Shown piece by piece: positions 40,795-50,246 of a stretch of DNA of 64,000 nucleotides. The stretch is from an uncultured Eubacteriales bacterium. GTDB taxonomy: Bacteria > Bacillota > Clostridia > Oscillospirales > Oscillospiraceae. The notes beneath the pieces are model-generated. The model was given only the letters and a program-made list of their open reading frames with translations. It searched no databases and was not told the DNA's origin. Made by a program: the position numbers and the translations under genes. Location: contig UQZJ01000001.1 of assembly GCA_900545495.1 (NCBI GenBank), positions 62,001-126,000 on the forward strand, read 5' to 3'. Position 1 is the stretch's first letter. Each line of letters opens with the position of its first letter.

Positions 40795-42932
40795 TGGAGC
40801 TTCTCTCCCCCGCCGGCGGCTTTGACTCCCTGATCGCCGCCGTCCAGACCGGCGCGGACGCGGTCTATATGGGCTTCGGCGCGTTCAATGCGCGGCGCAG
40901 CGCCAAAAATTTCACCGACGAGGAATTTGCGTCGGCGGTTTCTTATTGCCATTTACGGGGTGTACGGGTCTTTCTGACGCTGAACACCCTGCTCACCGAC
41001 CGGGAGCTGGTGCAGGCGGCGGACGCCCTGAAAAAAGCCTGCGCCATGGGTGTGGACGCCATACTGGTGCAGGACTGGGGTCTTCTGACGCTGGCACGGG
41101 AGATCGTGCCGGACGTACCCCTCCACGCCAGCACCCAGATGAGCCTGTTCACGCTGGGCGGCGCCAACGAGGCCGCCGCACTGGGCATGGAGCGGGTGGT
41201 GCTGGCCCGGGAGCTGAACCGGGACGAGGTGCGGGAGATCTGCGCCGGCTGCCCCGCCGAGATCGAGATCTTTATCCACGGCGCGCTTTGTATGTGCTAC
41301 TCCGGACAGTGCGAGATGAGCGCCGTGGTGGGCGAGCGCAGCGGCAACCGGGGCGCCTGCGCCCAACCCTGCCGCCTGCCCTACGGGGTCAACGGTCCCT
41401 GCCGGGGCGGGCATCCCCTGAGCCTGAAGGACGCCAATCTCTCCGCGTATCTGGCAGAGATGGATAAAATGGGCGTGGCCTGCCTCAAGCTGGAGGGCCG
41501 CATGAAGCGCCCGGAATATGTGGCGGTCATCACCGGCATCTACCGGCGGCTGCTCGATGAAAAGCGCCGTCCCACGGCGGAGGAAGCCCGCCAGCTGGAG
41601 CAGGCCTTCTCCCGCAGCGGGTTTACCGACGGGTACTGGCTGGGCAAAAAGGGCCCCCAGATGTTCGGCACCCGTCCGGAGAACGCGCCGGAGCCCAAGG
41701 AGTTGTTCGCCGAGGCGCGGGCGCAGTACGAAAACGGGCGGGAAAACCGGAAGATACCGGTATCGCTGTCCATCCGTGTGCAGGCGGGCAAGCCGGTCTC
41801 GCTGGCGGCAGCCTGCCAGAGCAACAACGGTCTGCTCAACGTATGGGCGCAGGGCCCGGTGCCGGAGACGGCCCGCAGCCGCGCCCTGACCGCCGAGGAG
41901 CTGCGGGAGCGGCTCAGCAAAACCGGCGGCACTGTATTTGAGGTAAGCACCATCCATGTGGAGCTGGACGACGGCCTGATGGTACCCGCCAGCGCCATCA
42001 ACGGCCTGCGGCGGGACGCGCTGGAGGGGCTGAAGCAGCGGCTGGAGCAGGACTGGTTCCAGCGGCGAATGAGCCCCTGGCAGAAGGAGGAGCTGCGGCA
42101 GGGACGCGACCCCCACGTTCGCCGTGTGCTGGAGGCGGCGGCGCTGCCCGATGCGCCGGAGCCGCCCAAGCAGATGCGCTTTACCTGCTCCGTGCTGAAG
42201 GCGGAGCAGGTGACGGCGGCGCTGCTGGCGGAGAAGCCCGCCATCGTCTACGTCCCCATTAAGGAGCTGGAGCGGCTGGACGCCGGTCTGGACTGGGGTG
42301 GAACGGAGCTGTGCGCCGTGCTGCCCCGGGTCTTCCGGACGGCGGACGAGCCGGTGCTGCGGCAGCTTCTGGAGCGGCACCCGGAGGCGACGGCGGTGGC
42401 TGTCGGCAATCTGGGTCACCTGCCCATCGTGCGGGGACTGGGTCGGACGCTGCGGGGCGACTTCGGGCTGAATATCTTCAACTCCCGCGCCCTCCTGTTC
42501 TGGCGGGAGCAGGGACTGTCCAGCGCCACAGCGTCCTTTGAGCTGCGGTGGCAGCAGGTACGCGATCTGAACAAGCACCTGCCCTGCGAGGCCATCGTCT
42601 ACGGACGGCTGCCGCTGATGGTGATGGAGAACTGCGTCACCCGGTGTAATGTGGGCTGTACCCACGGGGCAGGCAGCGTCCTCACCGACCGTACCGGCGC
42701 GCAATTCCCCGTGACCTGCGGCTACGGCTGCCGGTGCGAGATCCAGAACAGCAGGACGCTGTTCCTGGCCGACAAGCCGGAGATGCACCGCTGCGGCCTG
42801 ACCTACGGGCGGCTGCGGTTCACCACGGAGACGCCGGAGCAGTGCGCCGCCGTGCTGCGGCGGTACAAGGACGGCGGCGACTGGACGCCGGACGACATGA
42901 CGCGCGGGTTGTTTTACCGGGGTGTCGAGTAA
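40791..42932 (+). CDS. U32 family peptidase / RlhA-like protein
   Basis: A 713-residue U32 protein: N-terminal TIM-barrel domain (about 1-280) with ELLSPAGGFDSL, the HGALCMCYSGQC motif and the Cys pairs (GACAQPCR) that hold an iron-sulfur cluster, then a DUF3656-type middle and a C-terminal U32 repeat with more Cys (CNVGCTHG). E. coli RlhA, of this family, hydroxylates C2501 of 23S rRNA using prephenate; other members hydroxylate tRNA. An RNA hydroxylase role is more likely than proteolysis. It is coupled to zapA. Confidence 0.9.
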   Translation: MMELLSPAGGFDSLIAAVQTGADAVYMGFGAFNARRSAKNFTDEEFASAVSYCHLRGVRVFLTLNTLLTDRELVQAADALKKACAMGVDAILVQDWGLLTLAREIVPDVPLHASTQMSLFTLGGANEAAALGMERVVLARELNRDEVREICAGCPAEIEIFIHGALCMCYSGQCEMSAVVGERSGNRGACAQPCRLPYGVNGPCRGGHPLSLKDANLSAYLAEMDKMGVACLKLEGRMKRPEYVAVITGIYRRLLDEKRRPTAEEARQLEQAFSRSGFTDGYWLGKKGPQMFGTRPENAPEPKELFAEARAQYENGRENRKIPVSLSIRVQAGKPVSLAAACQSNNGLLNVWAQGPVPETARSRALTAEELRERLSKTGGTVFEVSTIHVELDDGLMVPASAINGLRRDALEGLKQRLEQDWFQRRMSPWQKEELRQGRDPHVRRVLEAAALPDAPEPPKQMRFTCSVLKAEQVTAALLAEKPAIVYVPIKELERLDAGLDWGGTELCAVLPRVFRTADEPVLRQLLERHPEATAVAVGNLGHLPIVRGLGRTLRGDFGLNIFNSRALLFWREQGLSSATASFELRWQQVRDLNKHLPCEAIVYGRLPLMVMENCVTRCNVGCTHGAGSVLTDRTGAQFPVTCGYGCRCEIQNSRTLFLADKPEMHRCGLTYGRLRFTTETPEQCAAVLRRYKDGGDWTPDDMTRGLFYRGVE

Positions 42933-42997
42933 ACGAGTCGTATAATTCTTGTAGTATATTACAAATAGTTTTCATATTTTTAGAAAAAGGTGTTCTT

Positions 42998-43447
42998 ATG
43001 GAGTTAAAGATCAAAGCCCTGTCCCCCAAAATCGGAACGGATATCCCCCTGCCCTGCTTTGCCACGGCAGGAGCGGCGTGCATGGATCTGTGCGCCTGCA
43101 TCGACCAGCCGGTGACGCTGGCCGCCGGTGAGCGGCGGCTCATCCCCACCGGTCTCGCCATCGCCCTGCCCTCGGCGGACTATGTGGCGCTGGTGTTCGC
43201 CCGCAGCGGACTGGGCATCAAGCAGGGCGTGTGCCTCGCCAACGGCGTGGGCGTCATCGACAGCGACTACCGCGGCGAGATCGGCGTGGGGCTGGTAAAT
43301 CTGGGCGACAGCCCCTACACTGTCCGGCCTGGCGACCGCATCGCCCAGCTGATGGTGACGCCGGTGGTGCGACCCACGGTGGTACCGGTCAGCGAGCTGG
43401 ACGAGACAGACCGGGGTGCAGGCGGCTTCGGCTCCACAGGGCGGTGA
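42998..43447 (+). CDS. dut: dUTP diphosphatase
   Basis: A 149-residue trimeric dUTPase that keeps uracil out of DNA. All five motifs are visible: GAACMDL, ARSGLGIK, GVGVIDSDYRGEI, RPGDRIAQLM and the C-terminal GAGGFGSTG (P-loop-like arm). The ATG follows AAAAAGGTGTTCTT, a moderate ribosome site. The 65-base gap before it is unusually AT-rich and includes TATAAT at 42941, so a separate promoter is possible. Confidence 0.96.
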   Translation: MELKIKALSPKIGTDIPLPCFATAGAACMDLCACIDQPVTLAAGERRLIPTGLAIALPSADYVALVFARSGLGIKQGVCLANGVGVIDSDYRGEIGVGLVNLGDSPYTVRPGDRIAQLMVTPVVRPTVVPVSELDETDRGAGGFGSTGR

Positions 43448-43452
43448 GCGGC

Positions 43453-44025
43453 ATGGCAAGGATCGTACTGGCCTCCGGCTCCCCCCGGCGGCAGGAGCTG
43501 TTGCAGCGCATCGGCATCCGCGATTTTACCATCCGGGTGCCGCAGGTGGAGGAGTGGTATCCCGACGGCCTGACGCCGGAGGAGATCGTATGCTACATCT
43601 CCCGGGAGAAGTCGCAGGCAGTCCCCTCCGACCAGGAGGAGATCGTCATCACCGCCGACACCATGGTGTTTCTGGACGACAAAAAGCTGGGCAAGCCCGC
43701 CGACGAGTCTGAGGCGCTGGCCATGCTGACGGCCCTGCAAGGACGACACCACACCGTCTGCACCGGCGTAACGGTGCGGCAGGGGCAGCGGGTGCTGACC
43801 CGCGCCCAGTCCACCCACGTCTACTTCCGCCCCGCATCGGAGGCGGAGCTGCGCGCCTACATCGCCGGCGGCGAGCCGATGGACAAGGCGGGCGCCTACG
43901 GTGTGCAGGGGCAGGGCGCACTGCTGGTGGAACGCATCGACGGCGACTTTTTCAATGTGATGGGTCTGCCGGTGCTGCTGCTGAGCCGTATGCTGGCGGA
44001 CTTCGGCATCACCCTGCTGGGTTGA
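43453..44025 (+). CDS. maf: Maf-type nucleoside triphosphate pyrophosphatase
   Basis: A 190-residue Maf protein. SGSPRRQELL near the N-terminus, the VITADTMV motif (near residue 64) and the late DKAGAYGVQGQGALLVERIDGDFFNVMGLP block are intact. Maf enzymes cleave dTTP, UTP and modified nucleotides, with effects on division. It precedes mreC, mreD and PBP2, the standard maf-mreBCD neighbourhood; mreB itself is not here. Confidence 0.95.
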   Translation: MARIVLASGSPRRQELLQRIGIRDFTIRVPQVEEWYPDGLTPEEIVCYISREKSQAVPSDQEEIVITADTMVFLDDKKLGKPADESEALAMLTALQGRHHTVCTGVTVRQGQRVLTRAQSTHVYFRPASEAELRAYIAGGEPMDKAGAYGVQGQGALLVERIDGDFFNVMGLPVLLLSRMLADFGITLLG

Positions 44026-44038
44026 GAGGAAACGACGG

Positions 44039-44878
44039 ATGAAACGATTTTTTACGAAGACCGGCATCTGGCTGCTGGGCGGCGCGGCGATCATCGCCGT
44101 GGTGCTGTGCATCATCTCGGCGCTGGGCTCCGGCACCAGCCTGCTGCACAACGCGCTGGGCGTCATCGCCTCCCCCTTCCGCTCGGCGGGCGCGGCGGTG
44201 GTGGCATGGGTGGACGGCATCGGCGACCACTTTGCCAGCATCGAGGACTTGCAGGCGGAGAACGAAGCGCTGCGGCAGGAAAATGCCGAGCTGCGGCAGG
44301 AGCTGCGGGCGGCCACACCTGCCGCCGAGGAAAACGAGCGGCTGCGCAAGCTGCTGGAGCTGCGCTCCCAGCGCAACGACCTGACCTTCGAGGCGGCCCG
44401 CATCACCCAGCGGGACGTGTCCAACTGGTCCAGTACGCTGATGCTGAACCGTGGCAGCCGTCACGGTGTGGCGGAAAACGACTGCGCCGTGGATTGCTAC
44501 GGCAATCTGGTGGGCGTGGTGACGGAGGTGGGGCTGAACTGGTGCCGCCTGACCACCATTCTGGACACCGGCTCCCAGCTGGGCGCCATGGTGTTCCGCA
44601 CGGAGGAAACAGCCATTGCCGCCGGCGACCTGACGCTGATGACGGAGGGCAAGCTGAAGCTCAGCTATCTGCCGGACTCCTCCACCCTCATCAAGGGTGA
44701 TCTGGTGGTCACCTCCGGACTGGGCGGCTACTACCCCTTCGGGCTGCCCATCGGCTCCGTGGAGGAGGTACGCACCGACGACGGCGGGCTGGCCCGCTAT
44801 GCGGTGCTGACGCCCCGCTGTGAGCTGGATACCCTGACGGACCTGTATATCGTGACGGATTTCGACGTGGTGGAGTGA
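44039..44878 (+). CDS. mreC: Rod shape-determining protein MreC
   Basis: A 279-residue protein with one N-terminal membrane helix (about 10-30), a coiled coil (about 65-100, rich in Glu/Gln/Leu) and the MreC beta-domain pair (about 115-275) with VVGVVTEVG-like NLVGVVTEVG and the LVVTSGLGGYYPFGLPIG signature. MreC links cytoplasmic MreB to wall synthases. It is followed by mreD and PBP2. Confidence 0.95.
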   Translation: MKRFFTKTGIWLLGGAAIIAVVLCIISALGSGTSLLHNALGVIASPFRSAGAAVVAWVDGIGDHFASIEDLQAENEALRQENAELRQELRAATPAAEENERLRKLLELRSQRNDLTFEAARITQRDVSNWSSTLMLNRGSRHGVAENDCAVDCYGNLVGVVTEVGLNWCRLTTILDTGSQLGAMVFRTEETAIAAGDLTLMTEGKLKLSYLPDSSTLIKGDLVVTSGLGGYYPFGLPIGSVEEVRTDDGGLARYAVLTPRCELDTLTDLYIVTDFDVVE

Positions 44879-44897
44879 CCGCGGGAAAGGATCGGCT

Positions 44898-45407
44898 ATG
44901 ACGCGACGCGCTGTGGTGCGAAAGTGGATATTGTACTGCCTGTGTGCGCTGCTGCTGGTGCTGGTGCAGAACATGGTGCTGGTGTATGTGCGCATAGGCG
45001 GCGTACACCCGTTTTTGCTGCCGGCGCTGGCGCTGATCCCCGTCACGCTGGAGCGCAGCGGGCCATCGCTGCTGTACGCCCTGTTTTTCGGGCTGGCCTG
45101 TGACCTGCTGATCCCCTCCGGCGTATTTGTGTGCTTCTACTGCCTGACGTTTTTCATCGCGGCGATTCTGGCGCGGCTGCTGTCGGGTCAGGTCATCGCG
45201 GCAGGCCTGTTCTGCTCGCTGACCGTCTCCGCCGTGGGGCTGCTGCTGTGCGGCTTCTTGCAGATCATGCTGTTGACGTCCCAGCACGGCGTCTCCATCG
45301 GCCCGGCGCTGACGCTGCTGGGCAAGGAGCTGCTGCTGTCGTTGGCGGTGACGCCGCTGGCGCATTTCCCCTTCCGCAAGGTCTTCCGGCTGACGCGGGA
45401 CGACTGA
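44898..45407 (+). CDS. mreD: Rod shape-determining protein MreD
   Basis: A 169-residue polytopic protein with five to six membrane helices and the MreD pattern (ARP-like HPFLLPALALIPVTLERSGPSLLYALFFGLACDLL). Low sequence conservation is normal for MreD, and the position between mreC and PBP2 carries much of the weight. The ribosome site is GAAAGGAT. Confidence 0.88.
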   Translation: MTRRAVVRKWILYCLCALLLVLVQNMVLVYVRIGGVHPFLLPALALIPVTLERSGPSLLYALFFGLACDLLIPSGVFVCFYCLTFFIAAILARLLSGQVIAAGLFCSLTVSAVGLLLCGFLQIMLLTSQHGVSIGPALTLLGKELLLSLAVTPLAHFPFRKVFRLTRDD

Positions 45408-45423
45408 CAATGAGGAGTTTCCC

Positions 45424-47457
45424 ATGATAAAGAATCCACATCCCGCCAAGCGGCGGGTCCTGATCCTGCTGGGTCTTTTCGGCGTATGTCTGCTGCTGTT
45501 TCTGGCGGTGCTGTATGACGCGCAGGTGCTGCACGGCAGTGAGAACCGTGCCAAGTCCATCTCCAGCAACGCCGCCAGCGAAACGGTGTCCGCCTCCCGC
45601 GGCATCATCACCGACCGGAACGGCAAGGTGCTGGTGTCCAACCGGCTGGCCTATACGCTGGTGTTCGACCGCAGCGGCTTTTCCGACGAGGAGGCGCTGA
45701 ACAGCGCCATTTTGCGGCTGATCCGGCTGTGCCGGGAGACAGACACAGCGTGGAACGATACGCTGCCCATCGGGCAGAGCGGCAGCTTTTCCCGCTACGT
45801 CAGCAGCCGGTCGGAGAGCTTCAGCGCCTTTCTGAAGAAGAACCAGCTGTCGGAGAACGCCACCGGGCAGGAGCTGCTGGCGGAACTGCGGACGCTGTAC
45901 CACATCGACGAGGGTCTGTCGGACGCGGAGGCCCGGCTGGTGGCGGGCGTGCGGTATGAGCTGCACAGCCGCAGCAGCTACACCTTTGCCGAGGATGTGT
46001 CCTCGGAGGTGCTGAGCCTCATCACCGGCGGGCGGTACGAGGGCGTCAGCATCCACACCGCCTCCGCCCGCGTCTATAACACCACGCTGGCCGCCCATAT
46101 CCTCGGCACCATCGGCCCCATCTGGCAGGAGGAGTGGAGCAGCGATGAAAAGACCGGCTATGTGGGCTACGCGGACAAAGGCTACTCCATGAACGATCTG
46201 GTGGGCAAGGCTGGTGTGGAGAAGGCCTTTGAGCCGTACCTGCGGGGCAGAGACGGCAAGCGCCTCATCACCACCGACGAAAACGGCAAGCTCACCGGCG
46301 AGCTGTACACCCGGGAGCCCCAGCCCGGCGGGACGGTGGCGCTGACGCTGGACATCGACCTACAGGCCGATGTGGAGCAGGCGCTGGCCAACACCATCTC
46401 CGGCATGATCGACAAGGACAGCAACGAGCGCGGCGGCGCTGCCGCCGTGGTAGCGGTGGGCAGCGGCGAGGTGCTGGCACTGGCCAGCTACCCCTCCTAC
46501 GACCTGTCCACCTTCAACGAGGACTACGAGACGCTTGTGGCGGATGATCGTCTGCCCATGTTCAACCGCGCCACGCAGGGTGTGTACGCCCCCGGCTCCA
46601 CCTTCAAGATGTGTACCGCCGTGGCGGCGCTGGAGAGCGGCATCATCACCCCCTCCTCCATCATTCAGGACCGCGGCATCTATACCTATTATACGCATCC
46701 CCAGCCCATGTGCTGGGTCTATCAGCAGGGCGGCGCTACCCACGGGCGCATCAATGTGTCTCAGGCCATCACCGTGTCCTGCAACTACTTCTTCTACGAG
46801 GTGGGACGCCTGACCGGGATCCGCACGCTGGACAGCTACGCCTCCCAGTTCGGTCTTGGCTCGTCCACCGGCATTGAGATCGGCGATTCCAGCGGTGTGC
46901 TGGCCTCGCCGGAGTGGGCAGACAGCCACAACCGGGAGTGGACGGACGGCCAGACCATCACCGCCGCCATCGGCCAGTCCTACAATCTGTTCACCCCCTT
47001 GCAGCTCGCCAACTACATCGCCACGCTGGTGGGCGGTGGTGAGCACTATCAGGCCCACCTGCTGAAAAATGTCAAGGAATACGACAACTCCCGTCTGCTG
47101 TACGTCTACAACGAAGAACCGCTCAACGTTGTCGAAATGTCCGATTCTACGGTTGACGCCGTAACGAAGGGTATGCACGATCTGACCGTCTCCGGCAGTG
47201 TGGCATTTGCCTTTCAGGACTGCGTGGTATCCGCCGGCGCAAAGACCGGCTCGGCGCAGGTGGGCACCGACATCGCCAACGGCGTATTCGTGGCCTACGC
47301 ACCCTACGAGAATCCGGAGATCGCCGTAGCCATCGTGATTGAGAAGGGCGGCAGCGGCGCGGCGCTTGCCACCACCGCCGTGGAGATCATCAACTCCTGG
47401 TTCAGCCGCAGTCAGGACGGCAGCGCCGCGGTGGGCGAAAATACCCTTTTGAAGTGA
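45424..47457 (+). CDS. mrdA: Penicillin-binding protein 2 (rod complex transpeptidase)
   Basis: A 677-residue class B PBP: N-terminal membrane helix (about 12-34), dimerisation/pedestal domain (about 50-290) and transpeptidase domain. The active-site motifs are PGSTFK (Ser392), SCN in VSCNYFF and KTG at Lys607. It crosslinks peptidoglycan for elongation with MreC/MreD and RodA. RodA is not in the window. The mre context separates it from division PBPs. Confidence 0.93.
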   Translation: MIKNPHPAKRRVLILLGLFGVCLLLFLAVLYDAQVLHGSENRAKSISSNAASETVSASRGIITDRNGKVLVSNRLAYTLVFDRSGFSDEEALNSAILRLIRLCRETDTAWNDTLPIGQSGSFSRYVSSRSESFSAFLKKNQLSENATGQELLAELRTLYHIDEGLSDAEARLVAGVRYELHSRSSYTFAEDVSSEVLSLITGGRYEGVSIHTASARVYNTTLAAHILGTIGPIWQEEWSSDEKTGYVGYADKGYSMNDLVGKAGVEKAFEPYLRGRDGKRLITTDENGKLTGELYTREPQPGGTVALTLDIDLQADVEQALANTISGMIDKDSNERGGAAAVVAVGSGEVLALASYPSYDLSTFNEDYETLVADDRLPMFNRATQGVYAPGSTFKMCTAVAALESGIITPSSIIQDRGIYTYYTHPQPMCWVYQQGGATHGRINVSQAITVSCNYFFYEVGRLTGIRTLDSYASQFGLGSSTGIEIGDSSGVLASPEWADSHNREWTDGQTITAAIGQSYNLFTPLQLANYIATLVGGGEHYQAHLLKNVKEYDNSRLLYVYNEEPLNVVEMSDSTVDAVTKGMHDLTVSGSVAFAFQDCVVSAGAKTGSAQVGTDIANGVFVAYAPYENPEIAVAIVIEKGGSGAALATTAVEIINSWFSRSQDGSAAVGENTLLK

Positions 47458-47470
47458 GAGGACCTTATCT

Positions 47471-49309
47471 ATGCTCCCTGTTTTTGACCCGCAGGACAGT
47501 TCCTGCAAGACCCCCTTTGGCGCCGTGCCCTGCGGCACGACTGTGACCTTCACCCTGCGTGACGAGACATATTACGCCTGCGAGCTTTTGGTGCGCCGGG
47601 AGTTCTCCGGCATGGACGAGGCCGTCCCCCTGCCCCCGGCAGAGGGCGGCTTTTCCGGGGTCTACACCGCCCCGGCGGCGCCGGAGCTGTGCTGGTACGG
47701 CTTCCGCTTCACCCGTGACGACGGCAGCACCGTCTGCCTCGGCAAAAACGGCTGGTGTGGACAGGACGCCCTGACCCGCTGGCAGCTGACGGTCTACGAG
47801 GACACCCCCACCCCCGCGTGGTTCGGCGAGGGCGTGACATACCAGATATTTCCAGATCGTTTTCGCCGCATCTCCGTGCCGGAGACGGAGGGGATGGTGG
47901 GACACCGGTGGGTACACCCGTGCTGGGACGATCAGCCGGTGTTCCTGCCGGAGGAAAACGGCCAGATCACCAACCGGGACTTCTTCGGCGGCTCGCTGGC
48001 CGGTATTACGGAGAAGCTGGACTACCTCCAGAGCCTGTCCGTCAGCACCATCTACCTGAACCCCATTTTCGAGGCTGGCAGCAACCACCGCTACAACACG
48101 GCGGACTATCTGGCCATCGACCCCATGCTGGGTACGGAGGAGGACTTCCGCACCCTATGCCGCGAGGCGCACGACCGGGGCATCCGCATCATTCTGGACG
48201 GCGTATTCAACCATACCGGCTCCAACAGCCGGTATTTCAACGCCGACGGCTTTTACCCGGAGCCGGGGGCGGCGCAGAGCAAGGACTCCCCCTACTTCCC
48301 GTGGTACAGCTTCCACCCGTGGCCCACAGAATACGATGCATGGTGGGGCATCCACACCCTGCCGGCGGTAAACGAGGACGCACCGGACTACCGGCGGTTC
48401 ATCATCTCCGACGAGGATTCCGTGGTACGGCGCTGGCTGCGCTGCGGCGCTGACGGCTGGCGTCTGGACGTGGCGGACGAGCTGCCCGACGACTTCATCG
48501 CCGCCATCCGAACTGCTATCACGCAGGAGAAGCCGGACGGATACCTCTTGGGTGAGGTATGGGAGGACGGCAGCAATAAGATCGCCTACTCCCGCCGCCG
48601 CCGCTATCTGCTGGGGCAGGAGACCCACGGCCTGATGAACTACCCCTTCCGGACGGCGCTGCTGGCGTGGCTGGGCGGCGGGGACGCCGCCGACTTCCGC
48701 CGCGGTATGGAGACCATCCGGGAGAACTATCCCCCCGCCGCGTTCTACGGCGCTATGAACTTCCTTGGCACCCACGACACCGCCCGCATCCTGACGCTGC
48801 TGGGTGCGGAGGACATACCTGCCGACAAGCCGGAGCGGGCGGCGTACCGCCTCTCCCCCGCCGAGCTGGCGCGGGGTCAGCGGCGGCTGCGGCTGGCGGG
48901 AATGCTGCTGTACAGCTTCCCCGGCTCCCCCACCCTGTACTACGGCGACGAGGCCGGGATGCAGGGCTTTGAGGACCCGCTGAACCGCGGCACCTACCCG
49001 TGGGGGCAGGAGGATGAGCCGCTGCTGGCGTTCTTCCGGCAGGTGGGCAAGCTGCGCCAGACGCGCTCCTCTCTGCGGCGGGGTGAGATCCGCTACCTGT
49101 ACGCGCAGGGCGGCGGGCTGGTCATCGAGCGCCGCTGCGGCGGTGAGCGCACCGTCACGGCGATGAACGCCGGGGACGCGACGCTGCCCCTGACGCTGGA
49201 ATGGGACAGCCCCCTATGCCGCGACGGCGTCACCGGCCAGCAGTTTCTGGTGCAGGACGGAAAGCTCCATCTGACCCTGCCGCCGCTGGACGGCGTGATC
49301 TTGCTGTAA
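47471..49309 (+). CDS. GH13 family glycosidase, cytoplasmic
   Basis: A 612-residue alpha-amylase family enzyme with an N-terminal beta domain (about 1-115) as in neopullulanase/cyclomaltodextrinase types. The GH13 regions are DGVFNHTG, GWRLDVADE (nucleophile Asp333), LGEVWED (acid/base Glu362) and GTHDTAR (Asp436). No signal peptide, so it acts on imported or stored alpha-glucans. It lies 13 bases after PBP2 and ends at the parS-bearing terminator; its link to wall genes is probably only positional. Confidence 0.9.
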   Translation: MLPVFDPQDSSCKTPFGAVPCGTTVTFTLRDETYYACELLVRREFSGMDEAVPLPPAEGGFSGVYTAPAAPELCWYGFRFTRDDGSTVCLGKNGWCGQDALTRWQLTVYEDTPTPAWFGEGVTYQIFPDRFRRISVPETEGMVGHRWVHPCWDDQPVFLPEENGQITNRDFFGGSLAGITEKLDYLQSLSVSTIYLNPIFEAGSNHRYNTADYLAIDPMLGTEEDFRTLCREAHDRGIRIILDGVFNHTGSNSRYFNADGFYPEPGAAQSKDSPYFPWYSFHPWPTEYDAWWGIHTLPAVNEDAPDYRRFIISDEDSVVRRWLRCGADGWRLDVADELPDDFIAAIRTAITQEKPDGYLLGEVWEDGSNKIAYSRRRRYLLGQETHGLMNYPFRTALLAWLGGGDAADFRRGMETIRENYPPAAFYGAMNFLGTHDTARILTLLGAEDIPADKPERAAYRLSPAELARGQRRLRLAGMLLYSFPGSPTLYYGDEAGMQGFEDPLNRGTYPWGQEDEPLLAFFRQVGKLRQTRSSLRRGEIRYLYAQGGGLVIERRCGGERTVTAMNAGDATLPLTLEWDSPLCRDGVTGQQFLVQDGKLHLTLPPLDGVILL

Positions 49310-49316
49310 ACGGCCC

Positions 49317-49366
49317 CTTCCCCGCCTATGTTTCACGTGAAACATAGGCGGGGAAGTTGTTTTTTC
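49317..49366 (+). terminator. Intrinsic terminator whose stem contains parS
   Basis: A perfect 40-base palindrome (49317-49356) with parS at its centre is followed by TTGTTTTTTC. In RNA it would fold into an 18-bp stem with an ACGT loop and T run, so it should terminate the GH13 transcript. Confidence 0.8.
49329..49344. promoter_or_regulatory. parS site 1
   Basis: TGTTTCACGTGAAACA, the exact 16-base parS palindrome bound by ParB/Spo0J in Firmicutes and most bacteria. Confidence 0.95.
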
Positions 49367-49368
49367 GA

Positions 49369-49384
49369 TGTTTCACGTGAAACA
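49369..49384. promoter_or_regulatory. parS site 2
   Basis: A second exact TGTTTCACGTGAAACA, 40 bases after the first (centre to centre) and about 25 bases upstream of the parA -35 element. Confidence 0.95.
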
Positions 49385-49409
49385 TCTTTCGCATTTTGCA
49401 AATTTTCTA

Positions 49410-49439
49410 TTGAAACTACCTGCGCGTTTGGTATATACT
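49410..49439 (+). promoter_or_regulatory. Promoter of parA-parB
   Basis: TTGAAA (49410-49415), an 18-base spacer and TATACT (49434-49439). It lies just beyond parS site 2, so ParB spreading could affect it. Confidence 0.7.
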
Positions 49440-49477
49440 AACTAGGATACAGTACGATACAGAAAGAGGAGTTTGCC

Positions 49478-50233
49478 GTGTCCAAGATCATTGCCATCGT
49501 CAATCAAAAGGGCGGCGTGGGAAAAACCACCACCTGCGTCAATCTGGCCGCCGCCGTCAAAGCCAAGGGTAAGCGGGTGCTGCTGTGCGACTTTGACCCG
49601 CAGGCCAACGCCACCAGCGGCATGGGCGTGGACAAGTCCGTGTCCAACGGCGTATATGACGTGCTGATCAACGGCACGGAAACCGAAAAAGCCATCGTCT
49701 CCACCCCCTACGGCGACGTGCTGCCCAGCAGCAAGGCGCTGGCAGGCGCCGGCGTGGAGATGATCGAGATGGAGAACCGACAGTTCCTGCTGAAGGCCGC
49801 GCTGCGGCAGGTGGCGGCAAGCTACGACTACATTTTCATCGACTGTCCCCCCTCTCTGGAGCTGCTGACGCTGAACGCGCTGTGCGCCGCCAACAGCCTT
49901 CTGGTACCGGTGCAGGGCGAATACTACGCGCTGGAGGGGCTCAGCGACCTGATGAACACCGTGCGCATCGTGCGGCGGAGCATGAACCCCTCGCTGGATA
50001 TCGAGGGCGTGCTGCTGACCATGTTCGACGGGCGCACCAACCTGTCCATTCAGGTGGCACAGGAGGTCAAGCGCTTTTTCGGCAGCAAGGTGTACAGCAC
50101 CGTGATCCCCCGAAACGTCCGGCTCAGCGAGGCGCCCAGCCACGGGCGGCCGATCACCGCCTACGACCGGAACTGCCGGGGTGCGGATGCCTATATCGCG
50201 CTGGCAGATGAATTTTTGAAGCGAAACGCCTGA
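49478..50233 (+). CDS. parA: Chromosome partitioning ATPase ParA/Soj
   Basis: A 251-residue ParA with deviant Walker A KGGVGKTT (residues 11-18), Walker A' CDFDPQANAT and Walker B FIDCPPSLELL. It starts with a GTG behind AGAGGAG. With ParB and parS it moves replicated origins apart and in Bacillus relatives also tunes DnaA. The chromosomal type is indicated by its short length without a DNA-binding N-terminal extension. Confidence 0.96.
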   Translation: MSKIIAIVNQKGGVGKTTTCVNLAAAVKAKGKRVLLCDFDPQANATSGMGVDKSVSNGVYDVLINGTETEKAIVSTPYGDVLPSSKALAGAGVEMIEMENRQFLLKAALRQVAASYDYIFIDCPPSLELLTLNALCAANSLLVPVQGEYYALEGLSDLMNTVRIVRRSMNPSLDIEGVLLTMFDGRTNLSIQVAQEVKRFFGSKVYSTVIPRNVRLSEAPSHGRPITAYDRNCRGADAYIALADEFLKRNA

Positions 50234-50246
50234 AAGGAGATGCACT

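Noticed and set aside
49317..49384. Inverted repeats as ends of a mobile element
   Set aside because: Both repeats centre on the exact parS sequence next to parAB, and no transposase gene is near.
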